NCBI GenBank assembly: GCA_964384915.1
Contig: CAYLMA010000016.1
Coordinates: 1-64,000 of the forward strand
Direction: 5' to 3'
Length of the DNA stretch: 64,000 nt
Source of the DNA: Sulfurimicrobium sp964384915
Lineage (GTDB): Bacteria; Pseudomonadota; Gammaproteobacteria; Burkholderiales; Sulfuricellaceae
In this document: positions 53,315 through 61,254 of the stretch, piece after piece
Position numbering within the stretch: position 1 is the first letter of the stretch
Layout of the letters: each line of letters opens with the position of its first letter
The notes under the pieces: generated by a model
Database searches by the model: none
Seen by the model: the letters and a program-made list of their open reading frames with translations, nothing else
Told to the model about the DNA's origin: nothing
Position numbers and translations under genes: made by a program

Positions 53315-53968
53315 TTATTTCAGAGCAGCAAAAATGGCATCGCGGATCTGGTCCACTTTGCCGACACCGGCGATCTTCACGCACTTGGGCGCGCCAGCCA
53401 CACCGGATACGGACCAGTCGGAGTAATACTTGACCAGCGGCTCGGTCTGGGCGTGGTAGATGTCCAGGCGTTTCTTGACGGTTTCTTCCTTGTCGTCATC
53501 GCGCTGAATCAGGTCTTCGCCAGTCTCGTCGTCCTTGCCTGCCACCTTGGGCGGGTTGAACACGACATGGTAGGTGCGGCCGGAAGCCACGTGCACGCGG
53601 CGGCCGGACATGCGCTTGACGATTTCTTCATCGGCCACGTCGATTTCGACCACATAGTCGATCGGCACGCCGGCGGCTTTCATTGCCTCTGCCTGGGGAA
53701 TCGTGCGCGGGAAACCGTCGAACAGGTAACCGTTCTTGCAGTCGTCCTGGGTCAGGCGCTCTTTAACCATGCCGATGATGATGTCGTCGGACACCAGGCC
53801 ACCTGCATCCATGATTTTCTTGGCTGCCACGCCCAACTCCGAGCCCGCCTTGACGTGGGCACGCAGCATGTCACCGGTGGAAATCTGGGGAATGCCAAAC
53901 TTTTCCTTGATGTAGTTGGCCTGTGTACCTTTACCGGCTCCTGGACCACCGAGAAGAATCATACGCAT
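53315..53968 (-). CDS. adk: Adenylate kinase
   Basis: 217 aa, long form with lid. P-loop ILLGGPGAGKGTQANYIKEK, AMP-binding STGDMLRAHVK, DGFPRTIPQAEAM, and lid segment GRRVHVASGRTYHVVFNPPK. No zinc cysteines in the lid. It heads a unit with the 116-aa gene, pfp and the 78-aa gene; together with PPi enzymes it recycles products of adenylylation reactions. Confidence 0.97.
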   Translation of the reverse strand: MRMILLGGPGAGKGTQANYIKEKFGIPQISTGDMLRAHVKAGSELGVAAKKIMDAGGLVSDDIIIGMVKERLTQDDCKNGYLFDGFPRTIPQAEAMKAAGVPIDYVVEIDVADEEIVKRMSGRRVHVASGRTYHVVFNPPKVAGKDDETGEDLIQRDDDKEETVKKRLDIYHAQTEPLVKYYSDWSVSGVAGAPKCVKIAGVGKVDQIRDAIFAALK

Positions 53969-54105
53969 TGTCTACCTCCTTAATTATTTAGTGCTCAAAC
54001 GATTGCGGATAAGAATATCTTGTTTTTCTAACGTACAGCAAGGGTATTGCAATTAGCCAACGCTGCACATTTAATTTTTTTTATAAAGAGATAAGCCTAT
54101 TCTCT

Positions 54106-54876
54106 TTAATTGCCTACGCTCATGAACAGGCCTCGCACGCGCTCCAGATCGTCCGCCGTATCCACCCCCGCCGCCGGCGGCAAGGAAGTAAGCGCAACGC
54201 TGATCCTGTAGCCGTGCCACATGGCGCGCAGTTGCTCCAGCGCCTCGAACTGTTCAATCGCCGCCGGGGCCAGACTGCCATAGGTCTTGAGGAATCCGGC
54301 ACGGTAAGCATAGATGCCGATATGGCGGAACACCGGCAAGTCCGCGGGGAACTCGCCCGCGGCAAACGCATCCCGTGCGTAGGGAATCGGGGCACGGCTG
54401 AAATACAGGGCGTGGCTTTCCCGGTCCAGCACCACCTTCACCACATTGGGATTGAGCATCTCGGCATGCTCATGAATACGGTGACACGCAGTTGAAATCG
54501 CAGCCAGCGGATGGTCGTGCAAATGCTGCGCCACGGCGCCGATCAAACCGGGCTCGATCAGCGGCTCGTCACCCTGCACGTTGACGACCAGCGTGTCCTC
54601 ATCCCAGCCGCGCAGTGCCGCCACCTCGGCAATGCGGTCCGTGCCGGAAGCGTGGTCCGGCGAGGTCATGCACACATTCAGGCCGTGGCCACGTACCGCA
54701 TCGGCGACACCCTCATGGTCAGTGGCGATCCACACCTCGTCTGCCCCGCTTTGCATCGCCCGCTCCGCCACTCTCACCACCATGGGCTTGCCGGCAATAT
54801 CCGCCAGCGGCTTGCCGGGCAGGCGAGTGGATGCGTAGCGTGCGGGGATGACGACTTTGAAGGCAACCCCTCCCAC
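54106..54876 (-). CDS. kdsB: CMP-KDO synthetase (3-deoxy-manno-octulosonate cytidylyltransferase)
   Basis: About 256 aa. FKVVIPARYASTRLPGKPLA, ATDHEGVADAVRGHGLNVCM and VNVQGDEPLIEP are hallmarks of KdsB, which activates KDO for lipid A attachment. The usual Met just before the FKVV strand is absent: the codon there is GTT. The nearest start is a GTG at 54874-54876; another GTG at 54952-54954, overlapping the trm112 stop, would add 26 residues. Both lie in or beyond a dispersed hairpin repeat, which seems to have replaced the native 5' end. Confidence 0.9.
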   Translation of the reverse strand: MGGVAFKVVIPARYASTRLPGKPLADIAGKPMVVRVAERAMQSGADEVWIATDHEGVADAVRGHGLNVCMTSPDHASGTDRIAEVAALRGWDEDTLVVNVQGDEPLIEPGLIGAVAQHLHDHPLAAISTACHRIHEHAEMLNPNVVKVVLDRESHALYFSRAPIPYARDAFAAGEFPADLPVFRHIGIYAYRAGFLKTYGSLAPAAIEQFEALEQLRAMWHGYRISVALTSLPPAAGVDTADDLERVRGLFMSVGN

Positions 54877-54936
54877 CCTCCCCTTGTCAGGGGAGGAGCT
54901 CGTCTTTCCCCCTGGCAAGAGGGGGTCGAGTGGGCT
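54866..54936. repeat. Dispersed double-hairpin repeat fused to the 5' end of kdsB
   Basis: Two adjacent hairpins: CTCCCC-TTGTCA-GGGGAG (about 54879-54896) and CCCCCT-GGCAAG-AGGGGG (about 54909-54926). This GC-rich CCCTCCCC-type unit is a recurring intergenic repeat. Read on the minus strand it stays open and in frame with kdsB. Confidence 0.65.
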
Positions 54937-54950
54937 TACGCCCTGAGCTA

Positions 54951-55130
54951 TCACACCTCTTCCTCTGCCGGCAGCTTGCGCGCCTCTTCCTCCAGCATCA
55001 CGGGAATATCATCCTTGACCGGATAAGCCAGGCGGCAGGGCTTACAGACCAACTCCAGCGCCGCCTTCTTGTAAACCAACGGCCCCTTGCACAAGGGGCA
55101 CACCAGAATTTCAAGCAATTTCGCGTCCAT
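54951..55130 (-). CDS. Trm112-family zinc-binding protein (YcaR-like)
   Basis: 59 aa from ATG at 55128-55130: MDAKLLEILVCPLCKGPLVY, then ELVCKPCRLAYPVKDDIPVM. Two CxxC pairs form a small zinc ribbon; the DDIPVML ending is the family signature. It sits between lpxK (20-bp overlap) and kdsB, a conserved position. In eukaryotes Trm112 stabilises methyltransferases; the bacterial role is not settled. Confidence 0.93.
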   Translation of the reverse strand: MDAKLLEILVCPLCKGPLVYKKAALELVCKPCRLAYPVKDDIPVMLEEEARKLPAEEEV

Positions 55131-56145
55131 CGCATTCCCTTAATAATTTCAGAATTTTTGCCCCGAATACCGGATCAACTTCAGCCGTCACCGGCAACAC
55201 CCAGTAACGCTCATCAGCAAATGCCGCACATTTCACCGCATCTTTCTCGGTCATCAAGAGCGCGTCTGCATCGGGCCAATCCAGATCGCCCGGCCGGTAA
55301 GCATGATGATCTGGAAAAACGTGCGCCGCAAACACCAGCCCCAAACCATGCAAGTGCTCAAAAAACCGCTGTGGATGGCCGATGCCAGCCAAGGCATGCA
55401 ATCTTGAAGCACCCAGTTCCGCTGCTGCGCGCTTCTCACCCGAACACAGGTTGACCAGCATCGCACCGTTCAAACGCATCTGGAATTGCTCGGCCAACCC
55501 ATCAAGGGGCGCGCCGCCATTCACCACCACCGCATCCACCTGGCGTAAACGCCACAAACCTTCGCGCAAAGGCCCGGCCGGCAGCAGCCGGCCATTGCCA
55601 AAACGGCGCTGCCCGTCCACCACCACAATTTCAAGATCACGCCGCAAGCGGTAATGCTGCAAACCGTCATCGCAGAGAATCACATTACAGCCGGGGTGCG
55701 CAGCCAGCAAGGCGCGCCCCACCGCCGCGCGGTCGCATCCGACCCAGACCGGACAGGCGGATTTGCGCGCTAGAAGGACAGGCTCATCCCCCATCGATGC
55801 AGGGTCGTCAACCGGGCCAACCGAGCGCGCCTCCACAGATCCGCTGCCATAGCCGCGGCTCACGATGCCCGGCTGATAACCCTGTTGCCGCAGAAATTGC
55901 GCCAGCCAGAGCACCAGCGGCGTCTTGCCGCTGCCGCCGACAGTGAGATTGCCAACCACGATCACTGGCACCGGCAGTCGCTCGGAAGCCAGCCAGCCAT
56001 AGCTGAACGCCACCCGGCGCAAGGCTGAAAGCAGCCAGAACAAGGCGCTGAGCGGCAATAACAGAAGCTGCCACGCACTGTGACGATACCATTGCTTTTC
56101 CAGCCACAAACCAGACCCGGGAGCCGGATCAGGAGTCGCGGTCAC
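55111..56145 (-). CDS. lpxK: Tetraacyldisaccharide 4'-kinase
   Basis: 344 aa. An N-terminal membrane helix (WQLLLLPLSALFWLLSAL) and Walker A in VVGNLTVGGSGKTPLVLWLA. It phosphorylates the lipid A precursor at the inner membrane. It overlaps trm112 at its 3' end and exbD at its 5' end (ATGA). Confidence 0.95.
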   Translation of the reverse strand: MTATPDPAPGSGLWLEKQWYRHSAWQLLLLPLSALFWLLSALRRVAFSYGWLASERLPVPVIVVGNLTVGGSGKTPLVLWLAQFLRQQGYQPGIVSRGYGSGSVEARSVGPVDDPASMGDEPVLLARKSACPVWVGCDRAAVGRALLAAHPGCNVILCDDGLQHYRLRRDLEIVVVDGQRRFGNGRLLPAGPLREGLWRLRQVDAVVVNGGAPLDGLAEQFQMRLNGAMLVNLCSGEKRAAAELGASRLHALAGIGHPQRFFEHLHGLGLVFAAHVFPDHHAYRPGDLDWPDADALLMTEKDAVKCAAFADERYWVLPVTAEVDPVFGAKILKLLRECDGREIA

Positions 56146-56564
56146 TTGCCGTTCTTCGCCTGAGTGGCGAAACTGATACGGCTGTAGCCCGCCAGACGCG
56201 ATGCTTCCATGACATTGATCACGGACTGATGCGTAGCCTCGGCATCGGCGTTGATCACAATCACTGGATCGGCACGGTCACCAGCCGCGCGGCGCAGCGC
56301 CTCGCTCAGGGCATCCACGCCGGGATTGGCCAGTGGTGCGCGGTTGACAACATAACGGCCGGAAGCATCAACCGCGACAGTGATTTCGTTCGATTTTTCC
56401 GCCTGCTTCTCGGCATCGGCGGTAGGCAGGTTGATCTGCAATTCGGCAATCTGCGAGAAAGTGGTGGTCACCATGAGGAAGATCAGGATCACCAACAGCA
56501 CGTCGATCATCGCAATAAGGTTGATTTCGGGATCTTCCTTCAACCGGCCACGTTGGAAATTCAT
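56142..56564 (-). CDS. exbD: ExbD/TolR-family energy-transducing protein
   Basis: 140 aa. One membrane helix near residues 17-37 (INLIAMIDVLLVILIFLMVT) with the Asp of the proton pathway in IDVLLV. The periplasmic part includes VAVDASGRYVVN. It works with ExbB to use the proton gradient for outer-membrane transport. Its location beside lpxK is common in betaproteobacteria. Confidence 0.92.
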   Translation of the reverse strand: MNFQRGRLKEDPEINLIAMIDVLLVILIFLMVTTTFSQIAELQINLPTADAEKQAEKSNEITVAVDASGRYVVNRAPLANPGVDALSEALRRAAGDRADPVIVINADAEATHQSVINVMEASRLAGYSRISFATQAKNGK

Positions 56565-56574
56565 GCGCCGCGCC

Positions 56575-57180
56575 CTATTTCCGCTCGCCGTGAACCATGT
56601 CCACCAGCTTGATCGATTCCTGTTCCATTTCCATCACCAAAGTTTCTACCTTGCCACGGAAATAGCGGTAAAAGATCATGCTGGGGATTGCCACGATCAG
56701 GCCCATGGCCGTGTTATACAGCGCCACTGAAATACCGTGGGCCAACTGGGCGGGGCTGCCGCCGGTCGGGGTAAGCGCGCCGAAAATCTCCACCATGCCG
56801 ATCACGGTGCCGAGCAGCCCCAGGAGCGGGCTGATTGAAGCAATTGTGCCCAAGGTAGTTAGGAAGCGCTCCAGCTCGTGCGTGACCGCGCGCCCCGAGT
56901 CTTCTATGGCTTCCTTCATCATTTCGCGCGAGCTGCTGACATTGCGCAACCCCGCCGCAAATATGCGCCCGAGAGGAGAATGCCGCTCAAGGTTGGCAAT
57001 TATCTCATCGTTGACGCCATCCTGCTGCAGCCATTCGCGCACTTTCGGCAACAGGCCCCTGGGCGCCACCAAGCCGCCATACAGCGACCACGAACGCTCA
57101 CCGATAATTGCCAGCGAAATCACCGATGCAATAATCAGCGGCCAGATTGGCCAGCCGGCAGCTTGAATTATGGATAACAC
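56575..57180 (-). CDS. exbB: ExbB/TolQ/MotA-family proton channel protein
   Basis: 201 aa with three membrane helices: near 10-28 (WPIWPLIIASVISLAIIGE), and two around residues 110-175 (ISPLLGLLGTVIGMVEIFGA and GLIVAIPSMIFYRYF). It partners with ExbD, 10 bp downstream. Confidence 0.92.
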   Translation of the reverse strand: MLSIIQAAGWPIWPLIIASVISLAIIGERSWSLYGGLVAPRGLLPKVREWLQQDGVNDEIIANLERHSPLGRIFAAGLRNVSSSREMMKEAIEDSGRAVTHELERFLTTLGTIASISPLLGLLGTVIGMVEIFGALTPTGGSPAQLAHGISVALYNTAMGLIVAIPSMIFYRYFRGKVETLVMEMEQESIKLVDMVHGERK

Positions 57181-57290
57181 GCCCTACCCCCCTTATTTTT
57201 AACCCTGTAACTTTAGCCTGCCGCCTCATTTTCAGCAAGCATGGCGCCTCTCGCGACCGGCCCAAACTGCCTTCTTCAAGCCCGCAAAAA

Positions 57291-57320
57291 CAAAAAAACC
57301 TGCCCGGTGCTGCGGCAGGT
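57291..57320 (-). terminator. Intrinsic terminator of the tandem TusA gene
   Basis: ACCTGCC / GGCAGGT stem with a CGCAGCACC-type loop, followed on the minus strand by seven T. Lies about 25 bp after the gene's stop at 57345. Confidence 0.88.
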
Positions 57321-57344
57321 AAAAGGGGGAGGGGTTAGCTCTTG

Positions 57345-57902
57345 CTAATTCTTTCGGATATAAAAAGCGAGTACGCCGGGGTCGATTTCCTGTATTTCCA
57401 GAAGGGCGTTTCCACTGCTTTTAATCCATGCATCGATATCGTCACGCGTGGCGGGGCAGCTGCTGATCAGTTTCAAAATTTCACCGCTCTGCATACCCTG
57501 AAGAAATTTCCTCGCTTCGACTATCGGGCCGGGGCATGCCATGCCGCTCATGTCCAGCGCGACATGGAACGCGGAAGGAGGGCGCCGACCCTTGCGGATG
57601 AAATATTCGTCGGCACCGTCGGCATCCTTGTCGGTGCGAATCACTTCGTTGTCGGTCTGCTTGATCCAGGAAAACAGATCGTCCTTGGTGCCGGCGCAGT
57701 CTGAAATCAGACAGAGCACTTCACCCGGCTTAAGTCCGTCCAGCACTTTTTTTGCCCCAAGCAAGGGATGCGGGCAACTCAAGCCAGTCAAATCCAATAT
57801 GCCGTTAGCACCAATCAAAAGCGGTTGATTCACTGCCAGGATCTCCTCGATAGCGTTCAAATAAACTGCGTTGATGTTGCCATAATATTTATTGATTGGC
57901 AA
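57345..57902 (-). CDS. Tandem TusA-like sulfur carrier protein
   Basis: 185 aa with two TusA/SirA-like domains in a row. Domain 1 (~35-103): LDLTGLSCPHPLLGAKKVLD with CPxP cysteine. Domain 2 (~115-182): LDMSGMACPGPIVEARKFLQ, again CPxP. Each carries the reactive Cys that can hold a persulfide in TusA. TusA moves sulfur for tRNA thiolation and, in sulfur oxidisers, within Dsr/Hdr pathways. Domains share about the same downstream pattern (GEVLCLISDC and GEILKLISSC). A two-domain form is uncommon. Confidence 0.88.
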   Translation of the reverse strand: MPINKYYGNINAVYLNAIEEILAVNQPLLIGANGILDLTGLSCPHPLLGAKKVLDGLKPGEVLCLISDCAGTKDDLFSWIKQTDNEVIRTDKDADGADEYFIRKGRRPPSAFHVALDMSGMACPGPIVEARKFLQGMQSGEILKLISSCPATRDDIDAWIKSSGNALLEIQEIDPGVLAFYIRKN

Positions 57903-57985
57903 GGGCTGGGTGAAAATTCAGCGTAGCGAGAAAGCCCGCACGGACAAATCGCCTTAACATCATGGCTGACTTGGGTTTTATACTG

Positions 57986-58008
57986 TTGTCCACAGAAACT
58001 GTGGATAA
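57986..58008. promoter_or_regulatory. Pair of inverted DnaA boxes
   Basis: TTGTCCACA (57986-57994) and TGTGGATAA (58000-58008; reverse complement TTATCCACA, the perfect box) face each other across five bases. A third near-box TGTGGATTA is at 58176-58184, just before xseA. They lie in a 297-bp AT-richer gap with no convincing gene. This could be DnaA-responsive control of xseA or the neighbouring gene. Confidence 0.6.
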
Positions 58009-58199
58009 CTTTGTGCATGGTTTGTCCATAACTAGCTTAACTTCCGTCCCCACAACATATTTTTCATTCCGCACAAAATTTGCACTTCTGATTTTTACGT
58101 TAATTGTCAGTGACTTAACAAAACACAAATAAGCCATTGACAATCAGCCAGCCGAGATGAAAGTTTTTTTACCGCTGTGGATTAGTTTAGAATTCGTCC

Positions 58200-59543
58200 A
58201 TGTCTTCTCTATCCTCCATGGCACAGCCCATCTTTACTGTCAGCGAACTCAACCGCCATGCAAGGGCCGTGCTGGAGCAAACCTTTCCACTCCTGTGGGT
58301 AGCAGGCGAAATATCCAATTTCACCCGCGCCGCTTCCGGCCACTGGTATTTTTCCCTCAAGGACGGCCAGTCCCAGGTGCGCTGCGCAATGTTCCGCAAC
58401 AAGAGTCAATCCGTCGATTTCAAGCCGGAAAACGGCATGCAGGTGGAAGCGCGCGCGCTGGTCACGTTATATGAAGCGCGCGGCGAATTTCAGCTTAGCG
58501 TTGAAGCCATACGCCGCGCGGGGCTGGGCGCGCTGTTCGAGGCATTTGAAAAACTCAAGGCCAAACTGGCCGGAGAAGGGCTGTTCGACCAGGCGCAAAA
58601 AAGGCCTTTGCCTCCCTTTCCACGGCGCATCGGCATCATCACTTCTCCCGCCGCCGCCGCGTTGCGCGATGTGCTCACCACCTTGAGCCGGCGCATGCCG
58701 AATATTCCGGTGATACTTTACCCCACGCCGGTACAGGGAGAAGGCGCGGGACAGAAGATCGCGCACGCCATTCTGCAGGCCGACAGCCGCAACGAATGCG
58801 ACGTTTTGATCCTGTGCCGCGGCGGCGGCAGCATTGAGGATCTGTGGGCATTCAACGAGGAAATCGTGGCCCGTGCGATTGCCTCATGCAACACCCCTAT
58901 CGTCAGCGGTGTTGGCCATGAAACCGATGTCACCATCGCCGATTTTGTTGCCGACCAGCGCGCGCCCACCCCCACTGCAGCGGCAGAACTGGCCACACCC
59001 CACCGCGCCGACCTGCTGCACCGCCTAGACACGCTTAATGCCCGATTAACGCGGCAAATGGCACGCGCTCTGGAGCAGCGCATGCAGCACGTGGATTACC
59101 TGACGCGCCGCCTGGTGCATCCCGGCACGCGCATCCAAAGCCAGCTGCAACACCTTGAGCACCTGCGCCAGCGCCAGCAGCAGGCGGCTAAGCGGCTCAT
59201 GGAACAGCAGGAATGGCGCGTGCAACAACTTGCCCGTCGCCTCTCGGGTGCGGCGCCGTCACCGCAAATACTGTTGGCCCGTCAGCAGCAACTCGGGCAA
59301 CGCCTGGAACTGGCCATGAGGCAATCGCTGCAAGGTCAGCAAGCCACGCTTTACCGCATTGCCACGAGCCTGCAGCACCTCAATCCCGAAGCCGTGCTGG
59401 AAAGAGGTTTCAGCTTGGTGCGCGCAGCCAGCGGAAAAATCATACGCAGCAGTGCTGAAATATCGCTGGATGAGGAAGTTTCCCTGACCTTTGCCATTGG
59501 CAGCGCCACGGCCCGGGTGACGCACAAAGAGGAAATCCAATGA
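58200..59543 (+). CDS. xseA: Exodeoxyribonuclease VII large subunit
   Basis: 447 aa. The N-terminal OB fold (ISNFTRAASGHWYFSLKDGQ) and catalytic core (IGIITSPAAAALRDVLTTLS, CRGGGSIEDLWAFNEE, GVGHETDVTIADFVADQRAP-TPTAAAE) are clear, followed by a long coiled coil. It degrades single-stranded DNA with XseB, which is not next to it here. Confidence 0.96.
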   Translation: MSSLSSMAQPIFTVSELNRHARAVLEQTFPLLWVAGEISNFTRAASGHWYFSLKDGQSQVRCAMFRNKSQSVDFKPENGMQVEARALVTLYEARGEFQLSVEAIRRAGLGALFEAFEKLKAKLAGEGLFDQAQKRPLPPFPRRIGIITSPAAAALRDVLTTLSRRMPNIPVILYPTPVQGEGAGQKIAHAILQADSRNECDVLILCRGGGSIEDLWAFNEEIVARAIASCNTPIVSGVGHETDVTIADFVADQRAPTPTAAAELATPHRADLLHRLDTLNARLTRQMARALEQRMQHVDYLTRRLVHPGTRIQSQLQHLEHLRQRQQQAAKRLMEQQEWRVQQLARRLSGAAPSPQILLARQQQLGQRLELAMRQSLQGQQATLYRIATSLQHLNPEAVLERGFSLVRAASGKIIRSSAEISLDEEVSLTFAIGSATARVTHKEEIQ

Positions 59544-60247
59544 ATCTGATGTTCTGGAAGAAAAAACCGGTAACCGGAGGTGAAGCAGAAACAACCCAGG
59601 AAGCTGAGGATGACAAAACCGTGGCAATGGAAGCGCCCGATCTGGACACGCCAGCCAAACCGGGAATCCTCACCCGCATAAAATCCATGTTTGCGGGCCT
59701 TGCCCAGCGCTTCAAAAAATCTCCCGCGCCAGACCCTGAGAGCGGGGAGGAAACTCAGGCCCCCATTAAACACGAGAAATCAGACGCCCAGACCGAAGAT
59801 GCGCCAGCCATTGCGCCCATGCACATCAAAAAACGCCTGATCATAGGCGGAGCGATTGGCCTGCTGATTGCATTGCTCGTGGGAATCGGTTTTGCGGCCT
59901 GGAAAACCTTCCTGTCTCCCCAGGAACCTGAAGCACTCCCGCCAGCAGCTGCCGGCTCTTCCCACGGCAGCCAGCCGGCTGGAACACCCCAGGCCGAAAT
60001 CGAAGCGCTCAGGAAAAAGAATGACGAGCTAGAAGCTCAAATCGAGGCGCTGAAAAAGGAACAGCCGCAGAGCCAGGCATCCGCTTCGCAGGAGAATGCC
60101 GCAGAGGGAAGCGCGGCATCGCCCACGGGCACGGGTGAAATGACGATCAGCAACAAGGACCCCAAGGCCGCTGCCCAAGCCTTGAAAGAGGCGATTGAGG
60201 CGATGAATGCCGGTTCTGGCAACGCCCCCCGGAAACCTGCGCCATAG
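59540..60247 (+). CDS. Single-span membrane protein with charged flanks
   Basis: 235 aa, overlapping xseA by 4 bp. An acidic, low-complexity cytoplasmic part (1-95), a membrane helix near 100-120 (LIIGGAIGLLIALLVGIGFA), then a Pro/Ala-rich linker and a coiled coil (AEIEALRKKNDELEAQIEAL). Not recognised. Coupling to xseA may be incidental. Confidence 0.8.
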   Translation: MNLMFWKKKPVTGGEAETTQEAEDDKTVAMEAPDLDTPAKPGILTRIKSMFAGLAQRFKKSPAPDPESGEETQAPIKHEKSDAQTEDAPAIAPMHIKKRLIIGGAIGLLIALLVGIGFAAWKTFLSPQEPEALPPAAAGSSHGSQPAGTPQAEIEALRKKNDELEAQIEALKKEQPQSQASASQENAAEGSAASPTGTGEMTISNKDPKAAAQALKEAIEAMNAGSGNAPRKPAP

Positions 60248-60302
60248 AAACCCTCGGCAGAAACCGTGGGACATTGATCAGCGCATGCCGCCCTTCAGAA
60301 TC

Positions 60303-60593
60303 TTAGGGCTGGGGAAGGCGGATCTGATCACGGGTTTGCTGGCGGATCTGGCTAGTGCCGCCCTGCCCATCAGATGACTGCACCCTTTCCTGAATGCGCT
60401 TCTGCTCCCTGACCCTGTCCTGTTCCTGCCGCGCGCCGGAAGAAGCCTGGGCGCCCTGGGATGCCATCTCATGTCCGCCGCCCATCATGCCCGAACCACC
60501 GCCCATCCCGCCTCCACCTCCGCGGGCGAAAGCGGCCGTCCCGGAACCCAGAGCAACGGCTAGAAGCATGACCATCATTGATGATTTACGCAT
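60303..60593 (-). CDS. Small exported Gly/Met-rich protein
   Basis: 96 aa with signal peptide (MRKSSMMVMLLAVALGSGTA, cleavage near AFA-RG), then a Gly-rich segment with Met and His (GGGGGMGGGSGMMGGGHEM) and a Gln/Arg-rich tail. The His/Met content could suit metal binding, but this is only suggestive. Same strand and 36 bp after the gene at 60630. Confidence 0.75.
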   Translation of the reverse strand: MRKSSMMVMLLAVALGSGTAAFARGGGGGMGGGSGMMGGGHEMASQGAQASSGARQEQDRVREQKRIQERVQSSDGQGGTSQIRQQTRDQIRLPQP

Positions 60594-60629
60594 TTCAAAC
60601 TCCTTGGAAACGACACAAAATAATCAGGA

Positions 60630-61079
60630 TTAACGGCCTCTGCCGCCTCCTCCGCCTCTTCCGCCCCCTCCCGAGGCCCCCATGCCTGGCCCGCCGCCGG
60701 CGCCACTCATGGACGAGCTACCGGAAACGGCCGGGCCCTGCTGCATCTGCCGGGCTTCGTAGCCACGGCCAAAACGGCTGCCTTCCATCCCCCGGCCCTG
60801 AGCGGCGCTCTCCGCCTCCAGGCGCTGCCTTCCATTGACACTCAGATCGTTCATCAACGCGCGCTCTTCCTGATTCATGGAGCGCATGCGCGTCTGCACC
60901 CGATTACGGAAATCATCCTGATCAACTTCCCCTTTCCGGCCCGCCTGCGGCTGTGCCAGCTGTTTTTCCTGCCACGTTTTCTCAAGGCTTTCCTGCGCCA
61001 GCACACTGCCTGCATCCAGAAAGCCAAAACTGATCGCGCTGATGCGCAAAAATTGTTTGCTTGTCATTTGCTCTCTCAT
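60630..61079 (-). CDS. Exported protein with Gly-rich C-terminus
   Basis: 149 aa with signal peptide (MTSKQFLRISAISFGFLDAG, cleavage near VLA-QE), a charged central part (FRNRVQTRMRSMNQEERAL) and a C-terminal Gly/Arg tail (GASGGGGRGGGGGRGR). Not recognised. Divergent from the response regulator at 61255 and likely co-transcribed with the next small exported gene. Confidence 0.75.
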   Translation of the reverse strand: MREQMTSKQFLRISAISFGFLDAGSVLAQESLEKTWQEKQLAQPQAGRKGEVDQDDFRNRVQTRMRSMNQEERALMNDLSVNGRQRLEAESAAQGRGMEGSRFGRGYEARQMQQGPAVSGSSSMSGAGGGPGMGASGGGGRGGGGGRGR

Positions 61080-61188
61080 TTTTTATTGAATCAACCGCTA
61101 CAGGCGGAATTTAACTCAAGCAGCGCAATGCATAATGTGCATCATGGGTTCCGGCCGTTTCAAAAACATTTCGCGCCAGCACGAAAAT

Positions 61189-61203
61189 GTAACAGTGTGT
61201 TAC
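61189..61203. promoter_or_regulatory. Palindrome upstream of the two-component system
   Basis: GTAACA-GTG-TGTTAC, a perfect 6-bp inverted repeat, lies between the divergent exported-protein and response-regulator genes. Likely a binding site for a dimeric regulator, perhaps the response regulator itself. A TATAGT -10 follows at 61243-61248. Confidence 0.45.
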
Positions 61204-61254
61204 TGACCGCAAGGACGCATGGCGCAGCACACCATGATTTTGTATAGTGCAGAC

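Noticed and set aside
57889..58143. 84-codon minus-strand frame between the TusA-like gene and xseA
   Set aside because: No ribosome site, no family resemblance, and it spans the DnaA boxes.
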